NCBI RefSeq assembly: GCF_035594125.1
Contig: NC_087181.1
Coordinates: forward strand, 14,766,500 to 14,830,499
DNA length: 64,000 nucleotides
Reading direction: 5' to 3'
Source: Scylla paramamosain
Taxonomy: Eukaryota > Arthropoda > Malacostraca > Decapoda > Portunidae
A program made the translations under genes and the position numbers. Within the stretch, counting starts at the first letter, position 1. Each line of letters begins with the position of its first letter. Positions 1 through 23,668 of the stretch are shown one piece after another. The notes below the pieces were generated by a model, which worked only from the letters and a program-made list of their open reading frames with translations, did not search any database and was not told the origin of the DNA.

Positions 1-208
<208 letters not shown>

Positions 209-273
209 AAAGAAAAAGGGGAGACAAACAGGGAGAAAAAATAGAGACGAAAAAGCAAGGAAGATGAAAAAAG

Positions 274-408
<135 letters not shown>

Positions 409-681
409 ATGAGCCAGCAAATGGAGGAGAGTTAGGAATATATTGACAAGCATCATTAGAATAGCAATTTGAAGCTGTCCCTTGTGATTTAGTTCCTCTA
501 TAATGGGAGATTACGAGGAGGAGGAGGAGAAGGAGGAGGAGGAGGAGGAGGAGGAGGAGATAAAGATTGTATCGTTAATGAGGAATTGAGGTAAGTAAAC
601 ATTGATTCATTAGAGAAGCGAGAAAGGTCTTTTTTGTGAGGAAAGGCGAAGAACTAGCAATTTTGCGTGCGTTTGTGACTT

Positions 682-885
<204 letters not shown>

Positions 886-1340
886 CTATTCACTTCACCC
901 CTCCAATACATACAAATAAGGAAGAGCCTGACCTAACCTAACCTCACTTAAACCTAACTTAACCTAACCAAACATCACTACAATATCACCTCACTTCATT
1001 TCACTCTGCGCTCGAGTCTCGTGTCTCTTGGGTCTCTCGCTCACCTTGCATCCTCCTCATTAAGTTCCCAGGTAGGGCAGGTGGCGGACAGGTAAATTAA
1101 CAACACAAACTTTAATCACATCATCCTTTCCCGCCTGTTTACCGCAAGGGGGCAGATTAACATACATTGCAAAGGTGGGTGGTGGTGTTTGGTATTGTGA
1201 GTGGATGGTGTGTGGTTCGTTAAAGGCGATGGTGAGCCCAGTTTGTATAGAAGTGTTCAGTGTTATGTTAGGTTACATTGTTCATTAAGCTTATGTTGTA
1301 ACTCGTGAATTATTCAGTTTGCGTGTTATATTATTAGCTA

Positions 1341-1342
<2 letters not shown>

Positions 1343-1424
<82 letters not shown>
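1343..1424. repeat. (CT)n microsatellite
   Basis: Perfect CT array. Before it, 890-1340 holds only short (CCTAA)-like motifs near 930-970 and no recognisable gene. After it come (CAC)n-rich sequence (about 1527-1576) and (GGT)/(GTT)n (about 1723-1780). Confidence 0.95.
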
Positions 1425-1426
<2 letters not shown>

Positions 1427-1837
1427 TTTTGTTTCACGTTTGGTTCCCTTTGGTTCAGTCAGCCAGCCAGTGATTCACTCTCAATGACTCACTCACATAT
1501 CAGAACACACCCTCATGTCTTCCCACCACCACCACCACCACCACCATCACCACCACCATCACCATCACCACCACCAGTAAGGCAGCAGTAACACGAAGCT
1601 TTAGTGATGTTATCGACTGTTGCGTCATTATCATAATTATGTAGATGACGCAATAGCAACAGCACACAGCAAACACCACAGCACAGCACAGCACAGCACG
1701 TTATTAAAGGTCTGAGTGTTACTGTGGTGGTGGTGGTGGTGGTGGTGGTGATGTTGTCGTTGTTGTTGTTGTTGTTGTTGTAAGTTAAGTATATTTCTTC
1801 CCTTTATGTATGTGAATTGTTGTTGTTGTCATTACTA

Positions 1838-1862
1838 TTGTTGTTATTATTATTATTATTAC

Positions 1863-1931
<69 letters not shown>

Positions 1932-1970
1932 CATTATTATCACTATTATTATTATTACTATTACTGTCAT
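1838..1970. repeat. (TTA)n microsatellite
   Basis: A long ATT/TTA trinucleotide array with a few CTA and TCA interruptions. The poly-isoleucine minus-strand frame is an artefact. Confidence 0.95.
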
Positions 1971-2103
1971 TACCATGGATGATATACGTAATATGAAGCC
2001 ATTGAAATGTATAGCAGGTAGTAACATTATTCCATCCATAAAGGAGATGTACTGTTTATGCAAAGTAGTGGTTTTATTATGATTAAAAAAACTATTCCTG
2101 GAG

Positions 2104-2107
<4 letters not shown>

Positions 2108-2191
<84 letters not shown>
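2108..2191. repeat. (AG)n microsatellite
   Basis: Perfect AG array of about 42 units. Confidence 0.96.
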
Positions 2192-2194
<3 letters not shown>

Positions 2195-2375
2195 TCATCG
2201 CCATGCCTTTAAAAATAATACGTGAATATACTTAAAAAAATAAATAAATAAAATAGAGAAAAGTGATGATTCCCAACAGGTTAGTGAATGTTAAATTAAT
2301 GACATCATCACCTGTGACGCGGCAGGTGACAAGACCCTAAATTGCATGTGTCACCTGTATTACACCGCGCGCGCA

Positions 2376-2376
<1 letters not shown>

Positions 2377-2457
<81 letters not shown>
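2377..2457. repeat. (AC)n microsatellite
   Basis: Perfect AC array preceded by a short CG alternation (gcgcgcgc), which together form a purine-pyrimidine alternating tract. Between 2458 and 3040 there is AT-rich sequence with a (CAC)n run at about 2934-2971 and no gene that I can see. Confidence 0.95.
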
Positions 2458-2458
<1 letters not shown>

Positions 2459-3048
2459 CTGCTTAAGGGACCTAACATTCGTGGGTTTAAGGCAATAATT
2501 AAAATATTTCATCCTAATCTCGAGTCAGCAGACCATGCAAGTCAAGTGAATGGTTTGGTGGAGAGATGCACTACCCACCCTGACACTTGACGCCTTCCCT
2601 TTCAAGATGCCCCACCACACACACCACAACACCACTGCCATAACCTACACAATGCAAACAATAACATTACAAATTATTCACATACCTGACCTAATTACCT
2701 ACGTCATTAGCTCATTAATTATATATCTAAGTAACTAACTATTGAACTGTATAAATAAATAGATACGTAGGTGAATCAATCAATCAATCAATAAATAGAC
2801 CAAATAACTCTTTAACCAATAGACTAACAAATCCGTTATCTAATTAGCTAACCATTTATGTAACTAATTAACTAACCAATTAACAAAGCTAACCCACTGA
2901 CTAACTAATCCCCGCAAATTACACCATTATCACCACCACCACCACCACCACCACCACCACCACCACCACCACACCATTAACACCACTGATTAAAAGAACC
3001 ATTTCATCCCACCCTCTGACCGCTGTGGCTTCTAATGTAATGGTTTAG

Positions 3049-3075
3049 TACAGTCGTGGTCATAAGTTCTGTACC
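3049..3075 (+). mobile_element. Solo terminus of a Tc1/mariner-like MITE family
   Basis: TA followed by CAGTCGTGGTCATAAGTT matches the terminal inverted repeat of the complete element at 7281-7470. No matching right end was found downstream before the TC array at 3108. It is a truncated or recombined copy. Confidence 0.6.
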
Positions 3076-3105
3076 ATGCCACACTTATTTTCACTGTGAT
3101 TAGTT

Positions 3106-3106
3106 C

Positions 3107-3188
<82 letters not shown>
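3106..3188. repeat. (TC)n microsatellite
   Basis: Perfect TC array. The following 3190-3840 is a pyrimidine-rich degenerate tandem repeat with recurring 'tcattatattc..tcattcc' motifs about 55-70 bp apart. Its open frames (poly-S/F/I) have no domain signal. Confidence 0.9.
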
Positions 3189-3194
<6 letters not shown>

Positions 3195-3912
3195 AGAAAG
3201 TCAATTAAGCTGTCTCTTCTTGTCATTCTCATTTTTTATCGTTGTTTTCCGTCATTTTCTAATTATTCGTCATTATATTCTATCATTCCATTATTTTTTG
3301 CCATCCTATTCAGGTACCCCTTTAATCTCCAAATTGTTATATATTATCACTGTTTTTTATCATTATATTCTGGCATTCTCCTATCTTTCATCATTATACT
3401 TTGTCATTCCCTTATTCTTACCGTTATATTCAGTCATTCCCTCATCATTAATCACTTTATCCACGTACCTCTTTAAATCTCCAAACTGTTCTAATTGTCA
3501 GTTTTTTTATTTTTATTTATTATTATATTCTACCATTCTACTATTCTACCATTCTCCTATTATATTATCATTCCCTTACCATTCACCACCATATTCACGT
3601 AACCCTTTCATCTCCCAGCCGACTCTACCTGTCAATGTTACACTCACGTTCCAAACTCGTCCTTTCCATAACATTTCAGTCAACACACACCAACGCTACA
3701 GCATTGACGTTATTTCCCTATTCCTCATTAACTATACAATGCCAGGCGCCATCATGAAAGCATTTAATTATTCTTGCCCTTTAAAAAGCAAATTCCAATT
3801 ATATTTCAGTCCGTTCATCATTATCATTAAGCTATCAGGCTAATGAAATCTCAACATCCAACTTTACCTATGTATGTATACACGCCCCCCAACCCCCAAC
3901 CAGAGCAATGCT

Positions 3913-3915
3913 GAC

Positions 3916-3950
<35 letters not shown>

Positions 3951-4098
3951 CGATGATGATATGGAGGAGGAGGAGGAGGAGGAGGAGGAGGAGGTGAAAT
4001 GAAAGCGAATGGTGACGATAAAGACATCGACGACAAGAACGATGAGGAGGAGGAGGAGGAGGAGGAGGAGGAGGAGGAGGAGGAGGAGGAGAAGGAGG
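3913..4098. repeat. Trinucleotide arrays (GAT)n, (GGA)n, (GAG)n
   Basis: Three adjacent trinucleotide arrays: GAT at about 3913-3960, GGA at 3964-3995, GAG at 4043-4096. Poly-E, poly-R and poly-S frames in all phases are the repeat itself. Confidence 0.92.
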
Positions 4099-4199
4099 AA
4101 GGTGACATTACCACACAGCCCAGTCTCCCCAAGCAGCACAACCCCACATCCCCCACCCCCCACCACCACAACCCCACCTCCCCACCTCAGCCCCAGTCA

Positions 4200-4835
4200 G
4201 CCCAGCACCCCTGAGCGGCGCCCCACACCGTGTTACATACAACATGCCACCCCGAAACACAGGGCGGGAGGGAGGAAGTGAGTGCCAGGCCGCGGCATCT
4301 TCGGCGAGGCCTCCGTCAGCGGGCCAGGCCGCGGCACTGCACTGCCATGCATGAAGGTCGCCCGGCAGCCACAAGGCACGGCGTGAGCGACAGCGGTGGG
4401 TTCCCGAACCAAGGGTGACGCCCCCTGGGTGCAAGACGCGGCACCGGGCCAGGGTTACCAGTGTGAGCAGCGAGTGGTGCCCGGGACAGAGTGGCGAGTG
4501 AACAGAGACAAGACGCGGAAAGAGCGGCCGTAACCTTTCTCTCACTGGGCCAAAGGCGCACTGACACGCGCGCCCTCCACGCTGCCAATATTCCAGCCTG
4601 GAATGCGGCGTCCAGGCAACCAGCGTGATGCCACAAGCCGCCGGACGTCGACAACACGCTAGTATACATGTGCGTGCGCATACGCACATGCGTCCTCTTA
4701 TCTACAAAACACAAAATAAAAGTTGCACTTGAAAAACGTGCCGTCCGAGTCTTCCCCCAGCAGGCTGCACGGGGTGGGGGTGGGGAGGACGTGCACGCGG
4801 TGCGGGGCACGGCACCAGCCAGCCGGGATTTACAT
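4200..4835. other. CpG-dense, GC-rich patch
   Basis: A GC-rich, CpG-rich stretch in otherwise AT-rich or microsatellite DNA, with repeated GCCGCGGCA words. Several overlapping open frames occur on both strands, the longest on the minus strand from about 4689 to 4108. That is expected where stop codons are scarce. I recognise no domain. It could be a promoter-type CpG island or a local GC-rich repeat. Confidence 0.4.
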
Positions 4836-4967
4836 GTACGAGTAATGTACGTTATTATCCCCGCACGTGGAGGAAGAGAGGGGGGAAGGGGACACGCACC
4901 GTCCGCTCTTACACCTGCTGGTCACGAAACTGTGGCAGATACGCACACGCACACGCACACGCGGCGC

Positions 4968-4970
4968 ACG

Positions 4971-5047
<77 letters not shown>

Positions 5048-5149
5048 GTGCCTCCTTTCTACTCTGCCTTGAGGCGACAAAACATTCACTCACACACTCA
5101 CATCAACTACGAGAGTGATAATGAACTGCCGCTGGAAGACCCTCCAGGA

Positions 5150-5217
<68 letters not shown>
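4968..5217. repeat. Two (CA)n arrays
   Basis: CA arrays at about 4974-5043 (preceded by imperfect GCACAC units) and 5151-5217, separated by 107 bp of unique sequence. 5220-5490 holds nothing recognisable. Confidence 0.95.
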
Positions 5218-5220
<3 letters not shown>

Positions 5221-5489
5221 CCCTAACACCTCCCCCTGACCACCACAACCAGCCCGCCAGCATCCCGCACCTGCATCCTCTATATATAGCCAGCACAGGT
5301 GAGCAAGGGCCGCTCATAGCACCTGTCCCACCTTGTTATTCCCTCCATTAAAGACCCAGGTGCGAGGGGGACGAGAAATAAAGGTAAAATAGAGGCAATG
5401 CACGATCCCTTTGGCAATATACAATACAAAAAAGAAACTTAAAAAAAAGAAAAAAAAAACTAAAATTCTGGCGTCCTACATTCACAAAG

Positions 5490-6215
5490 TTCCCATACTC
5501 GAGGGGGCGGTGATGCGGAGCTAGGAGGGAGGAGGCGAGGGGAGAAGGGAGAGAGGGAGAAGGGGAGGGTTCACTTGTCCCTTAGGGTGACAAACCAGAG
5601 CTGACATGGTAATCAATAGCTAGTGGGAGGCTGGGGATCTGTGCTGTATTCCCTAATGCCTCGAAATCAAAGATGTTCAGGAGTGTTTAAGGATGTTCTT
5701 GGGTGTTAAGCGGTGTCCTGGGGGTGTTTAAGGCCATGAGACGGCAGTGTGGCAACGGCGTTTGGTGAGGGATGTGAGGGGAGAGGTTGGGAGACGGTTA
5801 GAAATGATAGGAATGCAAGGTGAAGGAAGAAAAGAGGTTGTGAAAGGATTGAAGGTGAGAGCAAGAAGAGGAGAGGTTGGGAGAGAATGAGAGGTCAAGA
5901 GAATGCGAATGGAAGGGAAATGAAAGGTTGGGAGAGGATGGGAGGTGAGGGGAATGTGAGAGGGAAGCAGGAGGAGAGGTTGAGCGGAAGGGGGGTGAGA
6001 GAATGCAAGAGGAAGGGGGAGGAAAGGTTGGGAAAGGTGATGAGAAGTTGAGAGAGGATGGAAAGTGATGACAATGCAATAGGAAAGTAAGAGAAGAGAT
6101 TGGGAGAGGATAACAGAGGATAGGAGAGGGAGAAAGAGATCAGAGAGATGGAGGGAGATAAGAGATGAGAAGAGAGGAAAGAGATTGGTGGAGAGATAAA
6201 GAGAGGGGGAAGGCA
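5490..6215. repeat. Purine-rich degenerate minisatellite
   Basis: The plus strand is nearly all A and G in long stretches. Variants of 'gagaggttgggagaggat' recur near 5785, 5873, 5927, 5980, 6024 and 6096, giving a loose period of about 45-90 bp. Serine/proline-rich minus-strand frames are repeat translation. A (CTA)n array follows at 6217-6256. Confidence 0.7.
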
Positions 6216-6217
6216 AA

Positions 6218-6257
<40 letters not shown>

Positions 6258-6448
6258 TAAGGTCTTGTGTAACTAGATCAGAAAGGCGAGTTATCTTCTA
6301 TTACCAGTCGCTTCCATTCATCTTAGTTACCCAGTCAAGGCGTCCCTGACTTAATAGACCCCTGCATGTCTTGCCCTAACCTAACCTAACCTTGATCTTC
6401 TCTGGCTGGGATTAAAGAGCGGTTGTGTAGCGGTGATATTTACAGTAA

Positions 6449-6483
6449 CTCTCTCTCTCTCTCTCCTCTCTCCCTCTCTCTCC

Positions 6484-6559
<76 letters not shown>
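6449..6559. repeat. (CT)n microsatellite, interrupted
   Basis: CT array with three C-insertions in the first third. 6560-7110 is AT-rich with no gene that I can see. Confidence 0.93.
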
Positions 6560-6563
<4 letters not shown>

Positions 6564-7114
6564 CGCAGTCACAATAATAGCAACGTTGAAATAAACATTT
6601 AAGTAAATAAATTATAGAGAGAAAATGCACAAATTCGACAAATAAACAAAAGACGAACGCCACCCAGATGATTAATATAAATAGAGACCTTAACACAAAT
6701 AAATAAATAAATAGACAAACACAATAAAAATAGCACATACCAAACAACAAGACAGTTTCCCTTTTTAAGTTTTCTAATTCGTGTTAAATACAAAATAGCC
6801 ACTAATTCAAGATGTCATCGTACTCTCACCCAAGTATTACCGTACTCTAACCCCCTTGAACCACTATCGCACATAAACATTCATTGTTTGCATGAAAACA
6901 CAAAAAGATAGAGAGAATAGGAGATTAACCCGTTCACTAGATATTTTTTTTCCATTTCCAGACACTTCTTTTTGTACTAAAGTATGATAAATATTTCTAC
7001 GGCTTAGAAAATACTCTATCTGTCTATGAAAATTATATTTCTGTATCGCTCTTAATGTCTAACGAACCGCAGTACATATCTAGAAAAGTTGGAGCTGTTT
7101 AAAAGAGAAAATTA

Positions 7115-7268
7115 ATTGAAGGAAGATCGAGGGGAAGACAGAGAATGAGATGGAGGGATGGAACTGCGGTAAAACTATAAAGGATGGGAGTCATAAAGGA
7201 AGATGCAAAGGACGTAAACACCTGCAGGGGACTCATACTTGGCGCCAACACCTCACACTCTGGGGAAA
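7115..7268 (+). pseudogene. Relic of a LINE reverse-transcriptase C-terminus
   Basis: The plus-strand frame reads EGRSRGRQRMRWRDG, then a stop, then RMGVIKEDAKDVNTCRGLI. This is the basic 'R-R-G-R-x-R-x-RW-x-D' tail typical of the C-terminus of many non-LTR retrotransposon polymerases. An in-frame stop and the lack of any upstream domain mark it as dead. The MITE at 7281 begins 13 bp later, so it probably inserted into the tail of this relic. Confidence 0.45.
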
Positions 7269-7280
7269 CGGCGAAAGATG

Positions 7281-7470
7281 TACAGTCGCGGTCATAAGTT
7301 GTGTCCTGCTTCGTCGCCATGATAAATCACCAGCAGCTCAGGTTTCCTCCACCTCGCCGGCACCCCGCACTGCGCTCCCCACGACACACCATTGTTCAAA
7401 CCTTCGAAACAAAGCCGGTTACGATTCATCATGGCAACGAAGCAGGGCACAACTTATGACCGTGACTGTA
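7281..7470. mobile_element. Complete Tc1/mariner-like MITE with TA target duplication
   Basis: TA flanks both ends. The 46-bp terminal inverted repeats begin CAGTCGCGGTCATAAGTTGT on the left and CAGTCACGGTCATAAGTTGT on the reversed right end, and agree at about 42 of 46 positions. The 186-bp body is too short for a transposase, so this is a non-autonomous element. TA duplication with CAGT ends is the signature of the IS630-Tc1-mariner superfamily. Family ends also occur at 3049 and 44015. Confidence 0.85.
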
Positions 7471-7732
7471 TGTGACGAAAAAAAAAAAGTAAATTATTAT
7501 GGGGAACAATTGTGAAGCAGTGAGAGGAGCATACTTCTTCAAGGGCGCCCTTACCTTCGCTCCAGCACTAACACTCCCGCCGCTGCTTACCTGAGGGTGG
7601 AGAGAGAAGAGAAAAACATCAGCTATACAATGAACTCTGTGTGGGACCGTGAATGGAACGTAAGGCGAACACTTGCTACATTCTACCCCCGCCGTTCATG
7701 GCAAATAAGCTTACGATTAAAGCATACCACTG

Positions 7733-7735
<3 letters not shown>

Positions 7736-7819
<84 letters not shown>
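7736..7819. repeat. (GA)n microsatellite
   Basis: Perfect GA array. A (CAC)n-rich stretch lies at about 7920-7957. Confidence 0.96.
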
Positions 7820-7820
<1 letters not shown>

Positions 7821-8139
7821 AATGAAGAATCCAAGTCAAGCAGATAAGTCTTTCTTTATTCATGGCATTGATAACCTTTGGATCTCTTAAAGGCGACCAC
7901 AGCCTCAATGATTTCTCGCACCACCACCACCACCACCGCCACCACCACCACCACCACTGCCGCCACGCTCCTCCCTAGCCAGACACGTGAATTAATTATC
8001 CACTCCTGCTCATGCCTCATATTCTGAAACACTAGTCTAGTCACTCTCGTAATTTAAAAGGTCACAAAGAAATGACTAATCGGATTTTCCTTTGTATGTG
8101 TGTGTGTGTGTGTGATGCAGTCCTCGTTCAACTATCACA

Positions 8140-8700
8140 GAATCACAATAGTACCCATGAAATTCCCTCAATAACATCCAACAGAATCGGTTAATATGCA
8201 GAATCTGTTAAATTATCACTAGAATCTTGAAAACATCCTTAATTAACAAACCTGCAATAATTACCATCAGAGCCTGTTAAAAATGCAGAATTCTAACTAC
8301 ACTACCGCTAGATTCGTGAAAACATCCTTGAAACGCCTCATAACTTCAATTAGAGCCTGTTAAAAGTTGAAAACCCTTGAAAACGCCCTTGAAAACCCCC
8401 AATACCTTCCACTTGAGACCGTTAAGAATGCCGAATCCTTATCAAACTACCACTAGGACTCATAATAACCCTCCAATAACTTCCAGTAAAGTCCTAGAAA
8501 ACAACTGAAAACCGTCATAGAAGTTGTTAAGAGTGTTCAATCCTTATCAGAACACCACTAAAATCATGATAACACCCTTGAAGCCCCGAAACCTTCAACT
8601 ACAGACTGTTAAAGGTACCGAATCCTTATCAAAACACCACTACTCATGAAATTCCCTTGAAAACCCCCACAAAATATTTTCCACGTGAACCTGTTACGAA
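8140..8700. repeat. Degenerate satellite with 'gcctgttaaa' units
   Basis: About seven diverged units carrying 'agcctgttaaa', 'tccttatcaaaacaccacta', 'cccttgaaaac' and 'cttcca' words, spaced roughly 60-110 bp. Reverse-complemented, the words match the regular 57-bp minisatellite at 23837-24145. Single diverged copies sit at about 9228-9300 and 21850-21905. No coding signal. Confidence 0.7.
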
Positions 8701-9149
8701 ACCAAAGTTAAGACGCTAAAATGTTCGAGAATAAGGTCCCAGATGTTAAGAGATCGATACAGAGCGAGAGAGGGTAAATATAAAAGTCTATTAATAACGC
8801 AGATTCACAGGAAGAGGAAGAGGAGGAGGAGTTTGAACGGTCGATTAGGGACTGTGTAGGTAACGAAGGGAACTGGAGAAAAAAAAATCTCATACTTTTT
8901 CCCAATGTTTTATGTTGTTTTTTTTTGTTTATTCATTTTTTTTTTTTTTTATTTATTTATCTCTTTTTCGTATCCAATGTTACGTTATTTTTGTCCAAGT
9001 TTTGTTTATTTGTCTGATATAAACATACATACAACAGCTAAGTGTCTTTTTCCTTCTATTTTTCTTTATTATTTATTTTCTTATCGGAATTATTCTTAAA
9101 GGCAACAGACGTTAATTGAGTTTCCATGGGTCTCTCCCCCCCCCTCTCC

Positions 9150-9183
<34 letters not shown>

Positions 9184-9227
9184 TGGTCGGTTCCTCAAGG
9201 GTACATTTGCCACTGACGAGCATAACT

Positions 9228-9301
9228 CTTGTTTAACTGTCATTACAATCACCAAAAAACACCTTATAAAACTCTAATTTCCACTAGAACCTGTTAAAAA
9301 G

Positions 9302-9302
<1 letters not shown>
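9228..9302. repeat. Single copy of the 'cctgttaaa' satellite unit
   Basis: It contains 'caccttataaaactctaatttccactagaacctgttaaa'-type sequence matching units of 8140-8700, and abuts the (GA)n array that starts at 9305. Confidence 0.55.
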
Positions 9303-10041
<739 letters not shown>

Positions 10042-10525
10042 TGGCATATGTACTTTCACTGTGACCCCCTACAGCTAACCAACCAGTGAGTGCTGCCAGG
10101 CCCCGATGGTGGAGACAAAGCCCTGCTGTTAAGTATGAAGCAATATATTTACTTCCCCATCTTAATGACCCGCTTACCCATCACTCTCTAACCTTGCCGT
10201 GCACTGCGAAAGAGATCGAGAGAAATGGAAGGAATGTACAAGCTAGATTTAGAGAGGCACATTGTTGTCCCTACCCAGGTATTACATACATAATTTTGCG
10301 GGTAAATGGTAACATACTGGTGTATAGTGGTTCTATATCTCAGCCACTGGTTACCTTGAGTGTTTGAAGAGCGTAGAGGCAAGCCAAGGCCAGTAGTTGG
10401 TCCCCACAGGTCACACACACGTCACTATGCTACTCCTCGGGAGCCGCGTGTTGTTTACGTCGCTTGCTTCCCGAATATGTCCCTCTGCACGCACGTTTTC
10501 CTCTGTACCTACTGCTGTTGTTGCT

Positions 10526-10550
10526 ACTACTACTACTACTACTACTAATG

Positions 10551-10608
<58 letters not shown>

Positions 10609-10690
10609 CAATAAAAGTAATAATAATAATAATAACAACAACAAGAAAATGATGATGATGATGATAATCATGATAAAAAAAAAAAAAAAA
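10526..10690. repeat. (CTA)n-(AAT)n trinucleotide array
   Basis: CTA units pass into a long AAT array (about 10548-10607) and then degenerate AAT, AAC and GAT units and a poly-A run. 10040-10525 contains no gene that I can support. Confidence 0.9.
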
Positions 10691-10874
10691 TTAAAATAGT
10701 AACAATAATAATCACTAGATGGATAGGCAATAAATCCAATTAATTATACAACTGCATACTTCAAACAAGCTCACATAATAACACAGTAAATTCCTCACTA
10801 ACACAGAGAACCAAGATGACAAGTGACTGATGGTGTGAATATTACAGTAAAGACTATACTCCTGTGTCATATAA

Positions 10875-10880
10875 TTTATT
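10875..10880 (-). promoter_or_regulatory. Candidate poly(A) signal for LZTR1
   Basis: AATAAA on the minus strand. I noticed no other AATAAA between it and the LZTR1 stop at 12389. Its use would imply a 3' UTR of about 1.5 kb that includes a (CT)n array and AC-rich sequence. No transcript evidence is available. Confidence 0.35.
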
Positions 10881-11810
10881 GTCTTGGTTCTAAGCCCCTC
10901 CGTCCTCAGCCTTTGAACAGAGCTCCCTCAACCACAGGACCACTGATGAAGAGTATAAGGAACACATCAATTTGAGCTTACAATGGATAATTTCTGAGTC
11001 CCCACACTGCTCCCTCACGTATGACAGAGTAATGTGGCACAGCAGTTTAAATATAGAACACATTAGTACTGTAACATATGGACAAAAAATGTATTCTATA
11101 TTATAAAACACTTTGGGTTCTCATTTCTCAAAAGCCACAGAAATAAGTCCTTTCTCAAATGTTCACTCCCATTTGTAATGCAGACACCTTGTTAAAGTAT
11201 TACTTTCCTTGAAAATCCAAAAAGTACTGCCACAAGAACACTGCTGAAAGATGAGATAAGATGCCAAAATATTTGACAATGTGGCTCAAGATTCAAGACA
11301 GTACTCCTTCCTTCCTTTCTTTCTCCCTAATTTCACTTTCCAAATCACAAATTACTGGACTCAAACAAATAACCTTCACATACACACACATACATACACA
11401 CACACAACATACAGCAAATTGTATACTGCTCTGTATATTAATCTAGAATACAGGACCAAGGATAGTTTAATTCTCTACATAATACAGTATTACTTTCTAC
11501 ATCGAATAATGGGGTTAAATTGAATGTTTTTTGCCACACATGCTCTCGTATCTCAGGCCACAGCCTTGTTTAAGCGTAACTAGTTAGAGACTTGAAGCTG
11601 ATGATGAGGTAAATTTGTATGTATCCATAATTGTAAATGAACACAGACCAGAACCTTACTGCTTGTACATTCTGGAAGACCTACACTACCAACAATGAGT
11701 CGCCATGCTGCAGACTCCTTAGTTAATTGTACAATGAACACTGCTGAGGGTAAATTCTGGTGAGGTTATTTCTTCTATATGCTTCTGTCACATTTATATC
11801 CACATTCACA

Positions 11811-11904
<94 letters not shown>
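11811..11904. repeat. (TC)n microsatellite in the presumed LZTR1 3' UTR
   Basis: TC array with two early C-insertions, 3' of the LZTR1 stop codon. It reads as (GA)n in the mRNA if the 3' UTR extends this far. Confidence 0.92.
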
Positions 11905-11907
<3 letters not shown>

Positions 11908-12388
11908 TGGATACAATTGTACATTTTTTATACTTGGTCGGGGAAAGAGAAAATTACAAAACACACATTGAAATGCCACTGAAATCCTACTACCTTCAGC
12001 ACTCAATGCCCTACAATGAAGTAGACTGCAGCACTGCCAGCACTGCAGAAAGGTGCTTCCTCTCTCACTCCTCACCCAACTCTACCTTGGGCACTTGGAG
12101 TCTTTTCCTGCCTACCTTTTGAGGGTTCCAAGACTCAAAAGGCATAAATGTAGGCTTCGACATTCAGCATATTAAGCAAGAGGTTAGAGGTTACCAGTTA
12201 TTCCTAGACTTTGCAGGAGAGTAAGCTTGGCAAATGAATCAGACCAGCAGACCCGACAACCTGCCTTCCACATGGGGCACAGGCAACTAACTGTGTTTGT
12301 ACAAGCACCTGATTATGTTTGTACAAGATGCCAGCCCATGACTCGTGGTTTCCAGACACTCCCGGTACAGGACGACCCGAGGGAAGCT

Positions 12389-22178
<9,790 letters not shown>

Positions 22179-22204
22179 GACACTGGGGGTTCTCTCAGCC
22201 TGGA

Positions 22205-22425
22205 ATATGTGACAGATTCAGCACATCAAGATAATAATATAGGCATTGATGTTCAACCACTAGCATGGGAAAATGAGGAAAAAAATGGTTCTTGAGTAGT
22301 GTAGTGCATAAAGTTCAACAAATCAAGACATTTATATGGAAAATTATGTTCAACCAGTAACATGTAAAAATAAAATGGTTCTCAATTAGTGTAGTGCATG
22401 ACTTCTTTCAAATGTACAAGAGGCA
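22205..22425. repeat. Two-copy tandem duplication 5' of the LZTR1 start exon
   Basis: 'ttcaaccactagcatg' through 'aaaatggttcttgagtagtgtagtgca' recurs with small changes at about 22250-22312 and 22350-22400. It lies immediately upstream of the first coding exon. 22430-23660 has no recognisable gene; a 5' UTR exon of LZTR1 may lie here but I cannot place it. Confidence 0.65.
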
Positions 22426-23668
22426 AGGTAAGGAGACAAAAAAAATGGATGACTAAAAAAAGAAAAAAATTTAGGTTTAATGGAAATACCTCTAGCCCAA
22501 TAATTTCCTGACAATGACTATCTATTTTTTTTATATAATGATCTACACAATGAAGGGATTAGCAATGTAATTAATTAACTAAATAAATGTAAACCTAATA
22601 TAACTTAACCTAACCTAGCCCTTGAATAGAAACACTACAGTTATTTCAATTAGTGACTTCAAAAGGTTAACACAGCATAGGGGGTGTACAGGCAGGGGAA
22701 GGGGGATTTTCCTTGTCTGATGACTATTTTTGGGGTCTTCTCAAAAAAATTATGTTTTCCCCTTAGTTTTGAGGTTTCCCAACTTTGGCCTATTTTGGCC
22801 TCTCCCACCCTAAAACCCTGCTTTCCCACCAGGTGCCCAAGCTTGCCTGTCCTGGAGAAGGCCGGCAATACAATACATAAGCATTCACTATTGGTAAGAT
22901 TTACTAAGTAAAGGACTACCATATACAGCATTACGAAGTGTAAGTGGGTAACAACATTGAATTAGAGTGACCTTGATAAAAAGAAACAAGATTAACAATA
23001 TTGTCAGAGAACAAGTCACAAGCCGTCTGCCTTCAGAACACTCACAATATGATCTTATGAAGGTAACCTTCAACCGTGATGTACACAATAATGAGATTTG
23101 AAATTAAATCAACGAACTGAATGAATCCACACCTAACCCTTTTGATGGAAAAGCGGTTATTTCAATATCATCCCTGACTACATTAGTAATGTAATCCTTA
23201 GAATCTGAGTCTTATATGGTCTTGTATTTACAAGTTAACGAGGGAAGGGAAGCACCTGTTCAGAATATCACACCTGTCACTCGCTTATGCACACACACAG
23301 CAGTCCAGGGCTAATGTCTTCACCACGGTAGCTCCTCGGGCCCCCTGTGTGCTACCTGGCGCCCCAATTCACTACCGAGGTGTTATTGTGGTGCTGTGAC
23401 AGAAGGGATCTTGTTGTTGTTGTTGTTAATCAGGTTTTGCCTTTTGAACGGCACCTTCTCTTCAATTTTTTTTTCTACACTTTAAGATTTGCTTTATCTT
23501 GTAGTCATTGTATTCTCTTTACTTTTCTCCACTTTCAGGTTTGCTTTGTCTTGTAGTCACTACAAGAACAAGAACTACAATTAACCACAAGTAAACCAAG
23601 AACAGAAGAAAACGAAGAGAATTTCCTTTCGTTTTCTTCAGTCTTTGGTTTGCTTGGAAGCAGGTCAA

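Noticed and set aside
4108..4810. Overlapping minus-strand frames of 164-193 codons
   Set aside because: They overlap each other and plus-strand frames in a CpG-rich patch where stops are rare. No domain or splice pattern recognised.
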